Positions 26,908-36,114 of a stretch of DNA of 64,000 nucleotides are shown piece by piece. Under the pieces are notes generated by a model, which had not been told where the DNA came from, made no database searches, and saw nothing but the letters and a program-made list of their open reading frames with translations. How positions within the stretch are numbered: position 1 is the first letter of the stretch; each line of letters opens with the position of its first letter. A program made the translations under genes and the position numbers. The stretch comes from Mariniphaga sp041686935 (GTDB lineage: Bacteria; Bacteroidota; Bacteroidia; Bacteroidales; Prolixibacteraceae): the NCBI GenBank assembly GCA_041686935.1, contig JAWLCW010000012.1:102009-166008 (forward strand). The letters are read 5' to 3'.

Positions 26908-28806
26908 ATGAAAAAAAGGAACGTAGGAATGCTGTTGTTGATGCTGTTGTTTACGCTTACTGGCTTTAGTGAAAAACAACACACCTCATTCTATGAGAAA
27001 ACCAAACAAGAGGTAATGAAAGGATGGAACACATGGGATACCCATAGTGCTTTAACCCATGCATATCTGTCCGAGGGATATGCCATCAGAATGGGATTTA
27101 TACAAAGGGCAACGAAAGATGAACAGGCATTGCAACTGGTGCAGCCAAACAACAGCTATTTCGATAAGGATATTGTAAATGTACGCCCGGGGTACCACAG
27201 TGGCGACGGGAAATATACCTGTATTTATGTTCAGTACAACGAAGTAGATGTAAAAATTGAGTCTGCAGCCGAAGAGGACAAATTATATGTCAGGATAGTG
27301 CCGCTTACCATCCCCTCGTATGGCGCTGATATTACCATTTCGCAGGGGATTTTATGGAATAAGTCTGGAACCCTGAGCCGGAAAGACAATCAAATGGAAG
27401 CTGAATTTCCATCCGGTAAAAAATTTAAAGTTTTCACCCCTTCGGAAATAAAACCCGATTATTACAACAATGTGCTCAGCCACAATTTTGTGCTTACAAT
27501 ACATGATACCATTTACTTTGCAGTGAACCACGATGCTTCTTCAACTTACATTTCTGATAAAATTGATACCTCGGCAAAGAAATACAGGGTCGGTGCGGAA
27601 TCGGAATATGGCGATCTGGCGCCGGCTGTTCTGGCTATGGAGGCAGGCCTTCACTGGAACCTGATTTACGATGGAAAAAACAACAGGGTATTCAGCACAG
27701 TTTCGCGCACCTGGAATGTTGCCCGCGGTGGGTATGTGTTTTTCGGTTGGGATAATTTTTTCATTTCGGCCATGTACGGCGTCAGAAACAAGGAGCTGGC
27801 TTATCTGAACGCCATAGAGGCGTTGAAAGAGATTACCGAAGAAGGCTTTATTTCCAACCTGAGCCAGGCCAACGGCAGGAAAACGTTCGACCGGTCACAG
27901 CCTCCGGTGGGGGCGCTGGCTTGTAAAATGATTTTCGATAAATACCAGGAAATTGATTTTATCCGTGAAGTTTTCCCGAATCTGTATCAATGGAACCGAT
28001 GGTGGCTTACACGGCGCCTGAATGGAAATTTACTGTCATGGGGTTCGCATACTTCAAAAAATCCTTTCAGGGATGTGGTTTATAACAACCAGGCAGCAGC
28101 CATGCTTGAATCGGGGATCGACGACAGTCCAATGTACATTGATGCAAGCTTCAACCCGGAAAAGCATTATCTGGAATTATGGGACGTGGGTCTAAACTCG
28201 CTTTACATCAACGATTGTAAAATACTTGCTGAATTTGCACTGCTTTTGGGAGATGCTGAAAAAGCAGAAGAACTTAACGCAACAGCTACTGATTTTGCAA
28301 GGAATTTAGACCTGCTTTGGGATGACAACAGCAAAATCTATAAAAATTACCATACTGACAAGCACCGGTTCAGTCAAAAACTATCGCCTACTCTGTTTTA
28401 CCCGTTAATCAGCAAAACGGTAAGTCCCGACAGGGTCACCGGTATGATTAATAATTATTTTTTCAATACCGAAACCTTTTACGGGCCGTATATACTGCCA
28501 TCAATCTCTCGAAATGATCCGGAATTTGAAAAACAACGTTATTGGAAAGGGGCAATATGGGCTCCGATGAACTTTCTGGTTTACATGGGCTTAATTAACT
28601 ATCCTGAGGCGGCTTCGGCCAGAAAAGACCTGGCCCAAAAGTCTCTGGACATGTTCATGAAAAACTATAATGAGCTTGGTCTGATTTCTGAAAATTATTC
28701 AGCAATAACCGGGCGAGGTGACGACCCCCGGCTTGAAAGCCATCCATTTTATAATTGGGGTGCTTTACTTGCCTTAATAGCAATTATTGAAAACGAAAAA
28801 TATTAA
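26908..28806 (+). CDS. GH63-like (alpha/alpha)6 glycosidase
   Basis: The true start is the ATG at 26908, where a signal peptide begins (MKKRNVGMLLLMLLFTLTG); an ATG 69 bases upstream lies inside the sulfatase gene. The product has 632 residues. An N-terminal beta-sandwich (about 40-230) is followed by the (alpha/alpha)6 barrel of GH63-type alpha-glucosidases: SRTWNVARGGYVFFGWDNFF, with Asp as likely acid, AAMLESGIDDSPMY, and WKGAIWAPMNFLVYMG near the C-terminus. GH63 enzymes invert alpha-glucosidic bonds, but bacterial members act on other alpha-linked sugars too, so specificity is open. It sits between the second sulfatase and the GH42 gene in the same tight transcript. Confidence 0.85.
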   Translation: MKKRNVGMLLLMLLFTLTGFSEKQHTSFYEKTKQEVMKGWNTWDTHSALTHAYLSEGYAIRMGFIQRATKDEQALQLVQPNNSYFDKDIVNVRPGYHSGDGKYTCIYVQYNEVDVKIESAAEEDKLYVRIVPLTIPSYGADITISQGILWNKSGTLSRKDNQMEAEFPSGKKFKVFTPSEIKPDYYNNVLSHNFVLTIHDTIYFAVNHDASSTYISDKIDTSAKKYRVGAESEYGDLAPAVLAMEAGLHWNLIYDGKNNRVFSTVSRTWNVARGGYVFFGWDNFFISAMYGVRNKELAYLNAIEALKEITEEGFISNLSQANGRKTFDRSQPPVGALACKMIFDKYQEIDFIREVFPNLYQWNRWWLTRRLNGNLLSWGSHTSKNPFRDVVYNNQAAAMLESGIDDSPMYIDASFNPEKHYLELWDVGLNSLYINDCKILAEFALLLGDAEKAEELNATATDFARNLDLLWDDNSKIYKNYHTDKHRFSQKLSPTLFYPLISKTVSPDRVTGMINNYFFNTETFYGPYILPSISRNDPEFEKQRYWKGAIWAPMNFLVYMGLINYPEAASARKDLAQKSLDMFMKNYNELGLISENYSAITGRGDDPRLESHPFYNWGALLALIAIIENEKY

Positions 28807-28815
28807 ACCCAGGAT

Positions 28816-30924
28816 ATGATGATACGATTTATGTTAATTGCACTTCTGATTCTAAATGGTTCAAATTCTTTTGCACAAAAGATTTTACCGGTTCTTTCCC
28901 CGAAAAACCAAATGCCCGTGGGGGCTTATTACTACCCCGAACACTGGCCGCGTGAACAGTGGGGCCGCGATTTAAAGCGGATGGCAGAGCTGGGTTTTGA
29001 ATTTACCCACTTTGCCGAGTTTGCCTGGGCCCGGCTGGAACCCGAAGAAGGGAAATTTGATTTCGAATGGCTCGACTGGTGTGTGGCTGAGGCTGCAAAA
29101 AACGGATTAAAAGTGATTATGTGCACGCCATCGCCCTGCCCGCCGGCCTGGCTTACCGAAAAACATCCGGAAGTACTGAATGTAAACGAGAACGGTATCC
29201 GTTCCGCACCCAACGGAAACCGGCTTCATGCCAACCAGCGCCACCCCGAATACCGGAAGTACATTGAACGCATCGTCACCAAAATGGCCGAACGATACGG
29301 GAACGATGAGCGGATTTGGGGATGGCAAATCGACAACGAACCTCACATTGGCACCATTTACGACTACTCTGCATTTGCACAAGACGATTTCAGAAGTTGG
29401 CTAAAAGAAAAGTATAACAACGATATTTCCTTGCTGAATCAGGCCTGGGGAGCGGCTTTCTGGAGCAGTACCTTTAACCATTTTGGCCAAATCCGGATTC
29501 CCAATGCTGTTGAGTCATCGACCAATCCACATGCTTTGCTCGACTTTAAACGCTACACCGCCGATGCTCTGGCCGAATCGGTAAGATTTCAGGCCCAGCT
29601 GCTCCGTAAACTGATTTCGCCCGGCCAGTGGATTACCACCAACTTCGCCTATTACAAATTTCTTCCGCCTGTTGATCCGTTCCGTAACCGCGGCGACCTC
29701 GACTTTGCCTCGCATACCATGTACCTGCTCAGTACCTTTCTGAATTATCCGGATGGTGATTTGAATTTCCGGCTCGGGAGCGGCCTCGAGCTTTCATTCA
29801 GCAACGAGTTGGCGCGTTCGGTGGAAGGTATAACAGGTATAATGGAATTGCAGCCCGGCCAAATCAACTGGGGGGAATACAACGCCCAGCCGCTGCCGGG
29901 TGCAGTGCGTATGTGGATTTGGCACAGCTTCGGGCTGGACGATAAATTTGTTTGTACCTACCGTTTCAGGCAACCGCTTTTTGGTAGCGAACAAACCCAC
30001 AAGGGAATTATGGAAACCGATGGGTCCACCGTTGCCCGTGGTGGAAAAGAATACGTTCAGGCCATTGCCGAAATAAAAGAACTTCAGGAAAAATATAAAG
30101 CTTCAATAACAGAACCTGCATCGCTGCTTTCACGAAAAACCGCATTTTTGTGGAAAATGGATAACTTATGGGAGATGGAAGCCAGTCCACATTCGCAGGC
30201 ATGGGACACCTGGCAGCACTGGTACACCTATTATTCTGCACTCAAAACGATGGGCGCACCGGTGCATTTTATTCAGGGAAACGACAATTTTGACCCAACG
30301 GAATACCCGTTTCTGGTGGCACCTGCCCATTCGATGGTAGATGAAGGGTTGGTGAAGAAATGGGAAAAATACGTTGAAGAAGGAGGCAACCTGATTTTAA
30401 GCTGCCGTACCGGACAGAAAGACAACAACGGCCATTTTCACGAAACGCTTCTGCAACAACCGATTTGGGACTTGATTGGAGCAAAAATAGAAGACAACGA
30501 CCAGTTGCCGCCGGACAAAAAAGGAACTGTAAAAACGAAAGCAGGTGAACATTCCTGGAGTGTTTGGGGCGAATGGCTTTCACCTTTTAGCGATACCGAA
30601 ACCCTTGCCACTTACGCGGATCAGTTTTATGCAGAAACACCCGCCGTAATTTCCCGGAAACTGGGAAAAGGAACAGTAACTTACGTGGGTGCGTGGAGCG
30701 AAAATGGTACGCTCGAAAAAGAAATTCTTCGAAATATTTATCAAAATGCTGGTGCTGAAATCCTTAACCTGCCCGAATACGTTTTTGTGGAATGGCGTGA
30801 TGGATACTGGGTGGGAGTGAATTACACCTCGGAAACATCAAGTTTACCCATCCCGGAAAATGCCCAACTGATTTTTGGCGAGAGGGGAATTCAACCCGGA
30901 GGGGTAAATGTTTGGATTGAATGA
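28816..30924 (+). CDS. GH42 beta-galactosidase
   Basis: This 702-residue secreted enzyme (signal to about residue 20, NSFAQ) is a clear GH42 member. Motifs include VGAYYYPEHWP (35-45), FTHFAEFAWARLEP (63-76), the acid/base in QIDNEPH (Glu175) and the nucleophile in GIMELQPGQINWG (Glu344). A trimerisation-type domain (about 410-610, with YVEEGGNLILSCRTG) and a small C-terminal beta domain follow. Most GH42 enzymes are cytoplasmic; the signal peptide puts this one in the periplasm or outside, in keeping with PUL function. It would release beta-linked galactose, or arabinopyranose in some members. It ends the first tight run of enzymes, with a 100-base gap downstream. Confidence 0.95.
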   Translation: MMIRFMLIALLILNGSNSFAQKILPVLSPKNQMPVGAYYYPEHWPREQWGRDLKRMAELGFEFTHFAEFAWARLEPEEGKFDFEWLDWCVAEAAKNGLKVIMCTPSPCPPAWLTEKHPEVLNVNENGIRSAPNGNRLHANQRHPEYRKYIERIVTKMAERYGNDERIWGWQIDNEPHIGTIYDYSAFAQDDFRSWLKEKYNNDISLLNQAWGAAFWSSTFNHFGQIRIPNAVESSTNPHALLDFKRYTADALAESVRFQAQLLRKLISPGQWITTNFAYYKFLPPVDPFRNRGDLDFASHTMYLLSTFLNYPDGDLNFRLGSGLELSFSNELARSVEGITGIMELQPGQINWGEYNAQPLPGAVRMWIWHSFGLDDKFVCTYRFRQPLFGSEQTHKGIMETDGSTVARGGKEYVQAIAEIKELQEKYKASITEPASLLSRKTAFLWKMDNLWEMEASPHSQAWDTWQHWYTYYSALKTMGAPVHFIQGNDNFDPTEYPFLVAPAHSMVDEGLVKKWEKYVEEGGNLILSCRTGQKDNNGHFHETLLQQPIWDLIGAKIEDNDQLPPDKKGTVKTKAGEHSWSVWGEWLSPFSDTETLATYADQFYAETPAVISRKLGKGTVTYVGAWSENGTLEKEILRNIYQNAGAEILNLPEYVFVEWRDGYWVGVNYTSETSSLPIPENAQLIFGERGIQPGGVNVWIE

Positions 30925-30946
30925 GAAATTACCGGCACTTTATTAT

Positions 30947-30980
30947 CAACCTTGAAAGATTTCGAAACCTTTAAGGGTTG
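30947..30980 (+). other. Imperfect hairpin in the gap after GH42
   Basis: A 12-base arm (CAACCTTGAAAG) faces CTTTAAGGGTTG with one mismatch and one G-U pair. No long T run follows, so it is more likely an RNA-stability or partial-termination element than a full terminator. Confidence 0.35.
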
Positions 30981-31024
30981 AAAACACTAAAAAGAGGAAA
31001 GATATTAAAACTGGAAAATTACAA

Positions 31025-32638
31025 ATGAGGAAGATATTACTGCTTTTTTTTCTTACACTCACTTTTTCATGTTCTCAAGACCATATTATTTCAAGCGATG
31101 TATGCATTTACGGAGGCACAAGCGCTGCTGTAACTTGTGCAGTTCAACTGGCCGCAGATGGCAAAACAGTTACTATCATAGAACCATCGGGGCACATTGG
31201 TGGCATGTCAGTAGAAGGGCTGGGCGGATCAGATATCAATAATCATCGGGAATTCAAAAATGATCATGTAATTGGTGGACTAACGCTCGATTTTTACAAG
31301 CAGGCAGCCCGGCATTATGGCATAGAAAACTTTGAAAGTGTCCGCTCAAACCATATGACCTGGCGGTTTGAATCATCGGTTGCCGAAGAAATCTTCCAAA
31401 AATGGTTACAAAACGATAAAATCAGGATTTTTAAAAACACAAGGTTAATTTTAGACTCCTCGGCAGTTCTGAAAAAAAATGGAAAAATAAAAAGCATAAA
31501 AACCACAGATGGCCGAATCTTTAAAGCAAAAGTATTTATTGATGCAACCTATGAAGGAGATTTAATCAAATATTCCGGTATTTCATACGTTGTAGGAAGA
31601 GAATCCAATGATACATATAACGAAACAAAAAACGGTATAAGATGGAAAAATACATATCGACAATTCACCGTTGACGTTGATCCTTATATTATAACGGGAG
31701 ATAGTACAAGCGGCATTATTCATACAGTACAGAATGAAACTCTCAGGAAACAAGATGCAGGCAAAGACGATCATAGAATACAGGCTTTTTGTTTCAGGGC
31801 ATGTTTAACAAAGGATAGTTTGAACAGGGTACCTTTTGTAAAACCCGAAAACTATAACAGGAAATGGTACGAAATATACCTGCGGTATATCAAAGCAGGA
31901 GGCGACCTTTACTCTCCCAATTATTCGATTCCTAACCACAAAACCGATCTTGGTGCATGGCATGATTTGTCGCACAATCTGTATGGAATGAATCATGAAT
32001 ATCCGGAAGCAGATTATGAAAAAAGAGAGGAAATCTATCGTTATCATCTGGATTTCACGCGGGGATTATTCTGGTTCTTGTCCAATGACCCCGAAGTGCC
32101 GGAAGATGTTCGCAACCGTTGGGGTGAATGGGGCACTACCAAAGATGAATTTACCGACAACAACGGCTGGCCGCGTCAAATCTATATCCGCGAAGGAAGA
32201 CGTATGATTTCGGATTATGTGATTACAGAAAATCATACACGCAGGGATACAAATATTAAAGTAGCGGAACCTGCAGGAATTGCTTTTTGGCCCCCTGATG
32301 TGCATCACGTCAGAAGAATTATTAAAAATGGGAAAGTTTATAACGAAGGTTTTGTTTTTGGAGGCGATAACTGGAAGCCTTTCCAAATATCCTATCGAAG
32401 TATGATTCCCAAAGAAAATGAGTGCATTAATTTAATAACGCCAACCTGCCTTTCTTCATCACACATTGGATATGGAGCTATAAGGCTTGAGTGGACTTTT
32501 ATGATCCTGGGCCAGTCAGCGGCTATTGCTGCAAATCTTTCCATTGAAGAAAATGTACCTGTGCAGGATATTGATTTAAACAGCCTGAATGAAAGATTAT
32601 TGAACGCCGGTCAGGTATTAACTATAGAGAATCAATAA
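31025..32638 (+). CDS. FAD-dependent oxidoreductase lipoprotein A
   Basis: This 537-residue lipoprotein (TFSC, Cys16) begins with a dinucleotide-binding fold, DVCIYGGTSAAVTCAVQLA (about 26-44), where GGTSA replaces the usual GxGxxG, then IIEPSGHIGGMSVEGLG. Later it has YIREGRRMISDYVITENH and a C-terminal SSSHIGYGAIRLE segment, the pattern of the FAD_oxidored family (PF12831). The substrate is unknown; such secreted flavoproteins recur in Bacteroidota PULs and may oxidise a sugar hydroxyl. A paralogue follows at 33780 with a mutarotase-like gene between. How a periplasmic flavoenzyme would be reoxidised is unclear from this window. Confidence 0.85.
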   Translation: MRKILLLFFLTLTFSCSQDHIISSDVCIYGGTSAAVTCAVQLAADGKTVTIIEPSGHIGGMSVEGLGGSDINNHREFKNDHVIGGLTLDFYKQAARHYGIENFESVRSNHMTWRFESSVAEEIFQKWLQNDKIRIFKNTRLILDSSAVLKKNGKIKSIKTTDGRIFKAKVFIDATYEGDLIKYSGISYVVGRESNDTYNETKNGIRWKNTYRQFTVDVDPYIITGDSTSGIIHTVQNETLRKQDAGKDDHRIQAFCFRACLTKDSLNRVPFVKPENYNRKWYEIYLRYIKAGGDLYSPNYSIPNHKTDLGAWHDLSHNLYGMNHEYPEADYEKREEIYRYHLDFTRGLFWFLSNDPEVPEDVRNRWGEWGTTKDEFTDNNGWPRQIYIREGRRMISDYVITENHTRRDTNIKVAEPAGIAFWPPDVHHVRRIIKNGKVYNEGFVFGGDNWKPFQISYRSMIPKENECINLITPTCLSSSHIGYGAIRLEWTFMILGQSAAIAANLSIEENVPVQDIDLNSLNERLLNAGQVLTIENQ

Positions 32639-32649
32639 GACAAAATATT

Positions 32650-33777
32650 GTGACAAAACCAACATTTTATATTACGATACTAATCTCATTAATAGTCCTT
32701 TGTTCCTGCCAGCAACAAAAACAGGAAAGCCCGGGTTATTTAGAAAACCAGGACACTATTCAAATTCTCAAAAACGATTTCGTTACACTTAATGTCAGCC
32801 TTTGGGGCGGAGCGCTTACTTCATTTTCATTGAACAATCAAAATCTGAATCCACTTGATTGGCAGTTGACGCCTGAAGAGATGCCTGTAAACAACAGGAA
32901 CGGAGCGCCTTTTCAGGGACACTTTCTCTGTTTTGGGCGGTGGGGTGGCCCAACTCCGGGAGAAATTGCTGCCGGTATTCCGCACAATGGCGAGCCGGCA
33001 AATCAATGGTGGAAACTGGAGGATGTTTCAAAAGCAGGAGTCTTGAAAATGTCATTCACAGCGCCACTTGAAAACTGGCAAATTGAACGAACCATCAGGT
33101 TGGTGGAAAACCAATCCTGTTTTACAGTGGAAGAAACATTTTTTAATCCGGAGAAATCCGGGCGTTTTACTGCCGTTGTGCAACATGCTACTCTGGGAGG
33201 CGAATTTCTGAATGAAAACACTGTTGTAAACAGCAATGCCGGCGAAGGTTTCAATCAGGAGCTCATATCCCGTTCACTGGATGAGAATGCATACTTATGG
33301 CCTGATGGGTACTCCGATACGTTGCAAAACAAAATCGACCTGAGGCGTTCCGGCTATTCCGATGAATTTGTAACCACACACATCATAAACGATACCATTG
33401 GTTGGGTAACGGCAGCTACTCCCGATAAAAACCTGCTCATTGGTTATGTCTGGAAAACCGCTGACTACCCGTGGCTCCATATCTGGCACGGTACAAAAAA
33501 CGGAAAAATTTGGGCAAAAGGACTCGAGTTTGGAACCACCGGACTTGGCGATACCTTTTCACCACAGGAACGGATAATCCATTCATTTAAAGGAAGAGGG
33601 AACTACTTTTTTGTGGATGCCATTTCCGGCGTTACCAAACGCTACACCTGTTTTTTGTTGCCCATCGGAAATGACTTTATTGAAACCAAACAGGTTATTT
33701 TTGATGGCCGGGAAATGGAAATAATTTACCTTTCAAAAACCGGAACCCAATCGGTAAAAAACCAAATAAATTTTTAA
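32650..33777 (+). CDS. Aldose-epimerase (mutarotase)-like lipoprotein, GTG start
   Basis: This 375-residue product has a lipoprotein signal (VLCSC, Cys18 or 20). The only fitting start is GTG at 32650, 11 bases after the previous stop; the signal peptide begins there. The body is beta-rich, with FVTLNVSLWGGALTSFSL at the start and repeated strands, as in the galactose-mutarotase-like superfold, but no clear catalytic His/Glu pair was placed. It may convert anomers or simply bind carbohydrate. Its place between two FAD oxidoreductases suggests it presents the right anomer to them; this is inference. The next ATG is two bases after its stop. Confidence 0.6.
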   Translation: MTKPTFYITILISLIVLCSCQQQKQESPGYLENQDTIQILKNDFVTLNVSLWGGALTSFSLNNQNLNPLDWQLTPEEMPVNNRNGAPFQGHFLCFGRWGGPTPGEIAAGIPHNGEPANQWWKLEDVSKAGVLKMSFTAPLENWQIERTIRLVENQSCFTVEETFFNPEKSGRFTAVVQHATLGGEFLNENTVVNSNAGEGFNQELISRSLDENAYLWPDGYSDTLQNKIDLRRSGYSDEFVTTHIINDTIGWVTAATPDKNLLIGYVWKTADYPWLHIWHGTKNGKIWAKGLEFGTTGLGDTFSPQERIIHSFKGRGNYFFVDAISGVTKRYTCFLLPIGNDFIETKQVIFDGREMEIIYLSKTGTQSVKNQINF

Positions 33778-33779
33778 AA

Positions 33780-35357
33780 ATGATAATTCGAAACATTTTC
33801 ATTTGCCTGTCTGTACTTCTAATGACAATTTTAGGATGTAAAAACTCCAAAAATCCAAAACCCGGTTACAAGGTTGATGTTTGTGTTTATGGAGGCACAT
33901 CAGCCGGAGTTATTGCGGCATACAAAATTAAAATGAGCGGCAAATCCGTTCTGTTAATTGAACCGGGCCGAAACCTCGGCGGGCTTTCATCCGGGGGACT
34001 GGGAGCCACCGACATTGGCGACGATAAAGCGGTGGGAGGTTTAGCGCGCGATTACTACCTCCGGCTTGGGAAAAAATACGGACTGAACAATGTAGCCTGG
34101 CATTTCGAACCTAAAGTGGCAGAAGAAGTTTTTAACGATTATATCAGCGAAGCAGGTATTGAAGTGTTGTTTGACTACAGTGTTACCGGGGTTGAAAAAA
34201 ACAATACGGAAATCCGTGCAATCCGTTTACACGATTATGAGCATGACAAACCGGATATTATGGTTGCAGCAAAAATGTTTATCGACTGCAGTTACGAAGG
34301 CGATTTAATGGCTCTTGCCGGAGTGAGCTATACCATTGGCAGGGAGCCAAACAATCAATATGGAGAAACCTGGAACGGCGTGCAAATTAGCCGCGACAAC
34401 CAGGTTCCTAAAGGAATTGACCCGTATATTGTCCCCGGCGACAGCACCAGCGGATTAATCTGGGGAGTAAGCCCTGAGCCGGCAAAAGAACAGGGAAGTG
34501 GCGACAAAAAAATTCAGGCTTACTGCTACAGGCTCTGCATGACAACCGACCCGAAAAACATGATTCCGGTAACCATGCCCGATAATTACGCTCCGGCACA
34601 TTACGAAGTTCTTAGACGCATTATTCAGCAACGGGATTCCATGGGCTGGGTTCAGCGGATTTGGCAACTCTACCTGCGTATTATTGAAATGCCCAATAAT
34701 AAAACCGACATCAACAACAAAGGTGGATTTTCGCTCGATATGATTGGCGAAAACTGGGATTACCCGGAAGCAGGGTACTGGGAAAGAAAAGAAATAGCCA
34801 AACGAATTGAAGATTATAACAGGGGAATCATTTACTTTTTGGGACACGACCCCGCTGTACCCAAACATGTAAAAGAGCAGATGCTGCAGTATGGTTGGCC
34901 CAAAGATGAATTTACCGAAAATAATCACTTTCCGCATCAGTTGTATATCAGGGAATCGAGGCGCATGATTGGCGATCTGGTAATGACCGAACACCATTGC
35001 ATGTCAGAAGAAACAGTGGAAGATGGCATCGCCCGGGGCTCCTACAACATGGATTCGCACAACTGCGACAGGCACGTTATCAATGGCATGGTTGTTAATG
35101 AGGGTGATGTGCAAATTAAAGTACCTGAACCTTATGATATTTCCTACCGGGCTATATTACCAAAGCGGACAGAATGTACCAATTTACTGGTACCGGTTTG
35201 TTTGTCGGCATCACATATTGCCTATGGCTCAATCCGCATGGAACCGGTTTTTATGATGTTGGGAGAAGCAGCCGGTCTGGCAACAGCTTATGCGCTTGAA
35301 AATAAATTGCCGTTGCATGATTTGGGGAAAGATTATCTCATTCTTTTAAACAATTGA
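33780..35357 (+). CDS. FAD-dependent oxidoreductase lipoprotein B
   Basis: This 525-residue paralogue of the 31025 product has lipobox TILGC (Cys20), VDVCVYGGTSAGVIAA (32-47), LIEPGRNLGGLSSGGLGATD, LYIRESRRMIGDLVMTEHH and SASHIAYGSIRMEP. All main blocks of the PF12831 family are present in the same order as in copy A, so they probably share cofactor and chemistry but differ in substrate. It starts two bases after the mutarotase-like gene. A perfect palindrome directly follows its stop codon and separates it from the cytoplasmic sugar genes. Confidence 0.85.
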   Translation: MIIRNIFICLSVLLMTILGCKNSKNPKPGYKVDVCVYGGTSAGVIAAYKIKMSGKSVLLIEPGRNLGGLSSGGLGATDIGDDKAVGGLARDYYLRLGKKYGLNNVAWHFEPKVAEEVFNDYISEAGIEVLFDYSVTGVEKNNTEIRAIRLHDYEHDKPDIMVAAKMFIDCSYEGDLMALAGVSYTIGREPNNQYGETWNGVQISRDNQVPKGIDPYIVPGDSTSGLIWGVSPEPAKEQGSGDKKIQAYCYRLCMTTDPKNMIPVTMPDNYAPAHYEVLRRIIQQRDSMGWVQRIWQLYLRIIEMPNNKTDINNKGGFSLDMIGENWDYPEAGYWERKEIAKRIEDYNRGIIYFLGHDPAVPKHVKEQMLQYGWPKDEFTENNHFPHQLYIRESRRMIGDLVMTEHHCMSEETVEDGIARGSYNMDSHNCDRHVINGMVVNEGDVQIKVPEPYDISYRAILPKRTECTNLLVPVCLSASHIAYGSIRMEPVFMMLGEAAGLATAYALENKLPLHDLGKDYLILLNN

Positions 35358-35375
35358 TTGCAAATTATTTGCAAT
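35357..35375. promoter_or_regulatory. Perfect 19-base palindrome before the isomerase operon
   Basis: ATTGCAAATTATTTGCAAT is self-complementary around a single central base. It starts at the last base of the preceding stop and lies 62 bases before the isomerase ATG. It could be an operator for a dimeric repressor of the cytoplasmic genes, or a weak AT-rich terminator, since TTTTTAG follows. No regulator for it is encoded nearby. Confidence 0.4.
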
Positions 35376-35437
35376 TTTTAGAATACAAAGATTATTTTTA
35401 GATTTTGGAATGAACTTTTATCAAATTTTTTAAACAA

Positions 35438-36112
35438 ATGAAACGCAGTGAAATAAACCAACTCATCCGGCAATCGAAAGATTTTTTCAAGGACATGAAT
35501 TTTCATCTTCCTCCCTGGGCATTCTGGAAACCACAGGATTGGAAAGGGAAATACAACACCTGTTCCGAAATTGTGGATAATATGCTGGGCTGGGACCTGA
35601 CCGATTTTGGCAGCGGCGATTTCCACCGGCGTGGCCTTATCCTTTTTACCATCCGAAACGGCAACATCAAAAAAGACAAAAAACCGTATGCCGAAAAGGT
35701 AATGATTGTGGAAGAGATGCAGGAAACACCCATGCATTTTCACTGGAGCAAAATGGAGGACATCATAAACCGGGGCGGCGGAAACCTGGTCATTGAATTG
35801 TATGCCTCCGACGAAAATGAACAGCTTTCGGATAAACCGTTTACCGTAAAAACCGATGGCGTGGTGCGACAACTCAATGCCGGCGACAAAATTATACTCA
35901 CTCCTGGCGAAAGCATTTGCCTCGAACAGGGCCTTTATCATCGTTTTTACGGCGAATCGGGCAAGGGAAAAGTTTTAGTGGGAGAAGTGAGCGCCGTTAA
36001 CGACGACAACACCGACAACCGGTTTAATCAGCCGGTGGGCCGTTTCCCGGAAATAGAGGAAGATGAAGTACCCCTGCATTTGCTGGTTTCCGATTATCCA
36101 AAATACCTGTAA
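35438..36112 (+). CDS. D-lyxose/D-mannose isomerase (cupin)
   Basis: This 224-residue cytoplasmic enzyme has no signal peptide. It matches the D-lyxose ketol-isomerase family (PF07385), which interconverts D-lyxose with D-xylulose and D-mannose with D-fructose. Metal ligands are visible in the family spacing: His100 and His102 in MHFHW, Glu107 in KMED and His168 in LYHRF. N-terminal EINQLIRQSKDFF and LPPWAFWKP are also typical. The kinase gene starts two bases after its stop. With GH92 and mannosidase-type activity upstream, mannose is the natural substrate guess; lyxose is the alternative. Confidence 0.88.
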   Translation: MKRSEINQLIRQSKDFFKDMNFHLPPWAFWKPQDWKGKYNTCSEIVDNMLGWDLTDFGSGDFHRRGLILFTIRNGNIKKDKKPYAEKVMIVEEMQETPMHFHWSKMEDIINRGGGNLVIELYASDENEQLSDKPFTVKTDGVVRQLNAGDKIILTPGESICLEQGLYHRFYGESGKGKVLVGEVSAVNDDNTDNRFNQPVGRFPEIEEDEVPLHLLVSDYPKYL

Positions 36113-36114
36113 CG

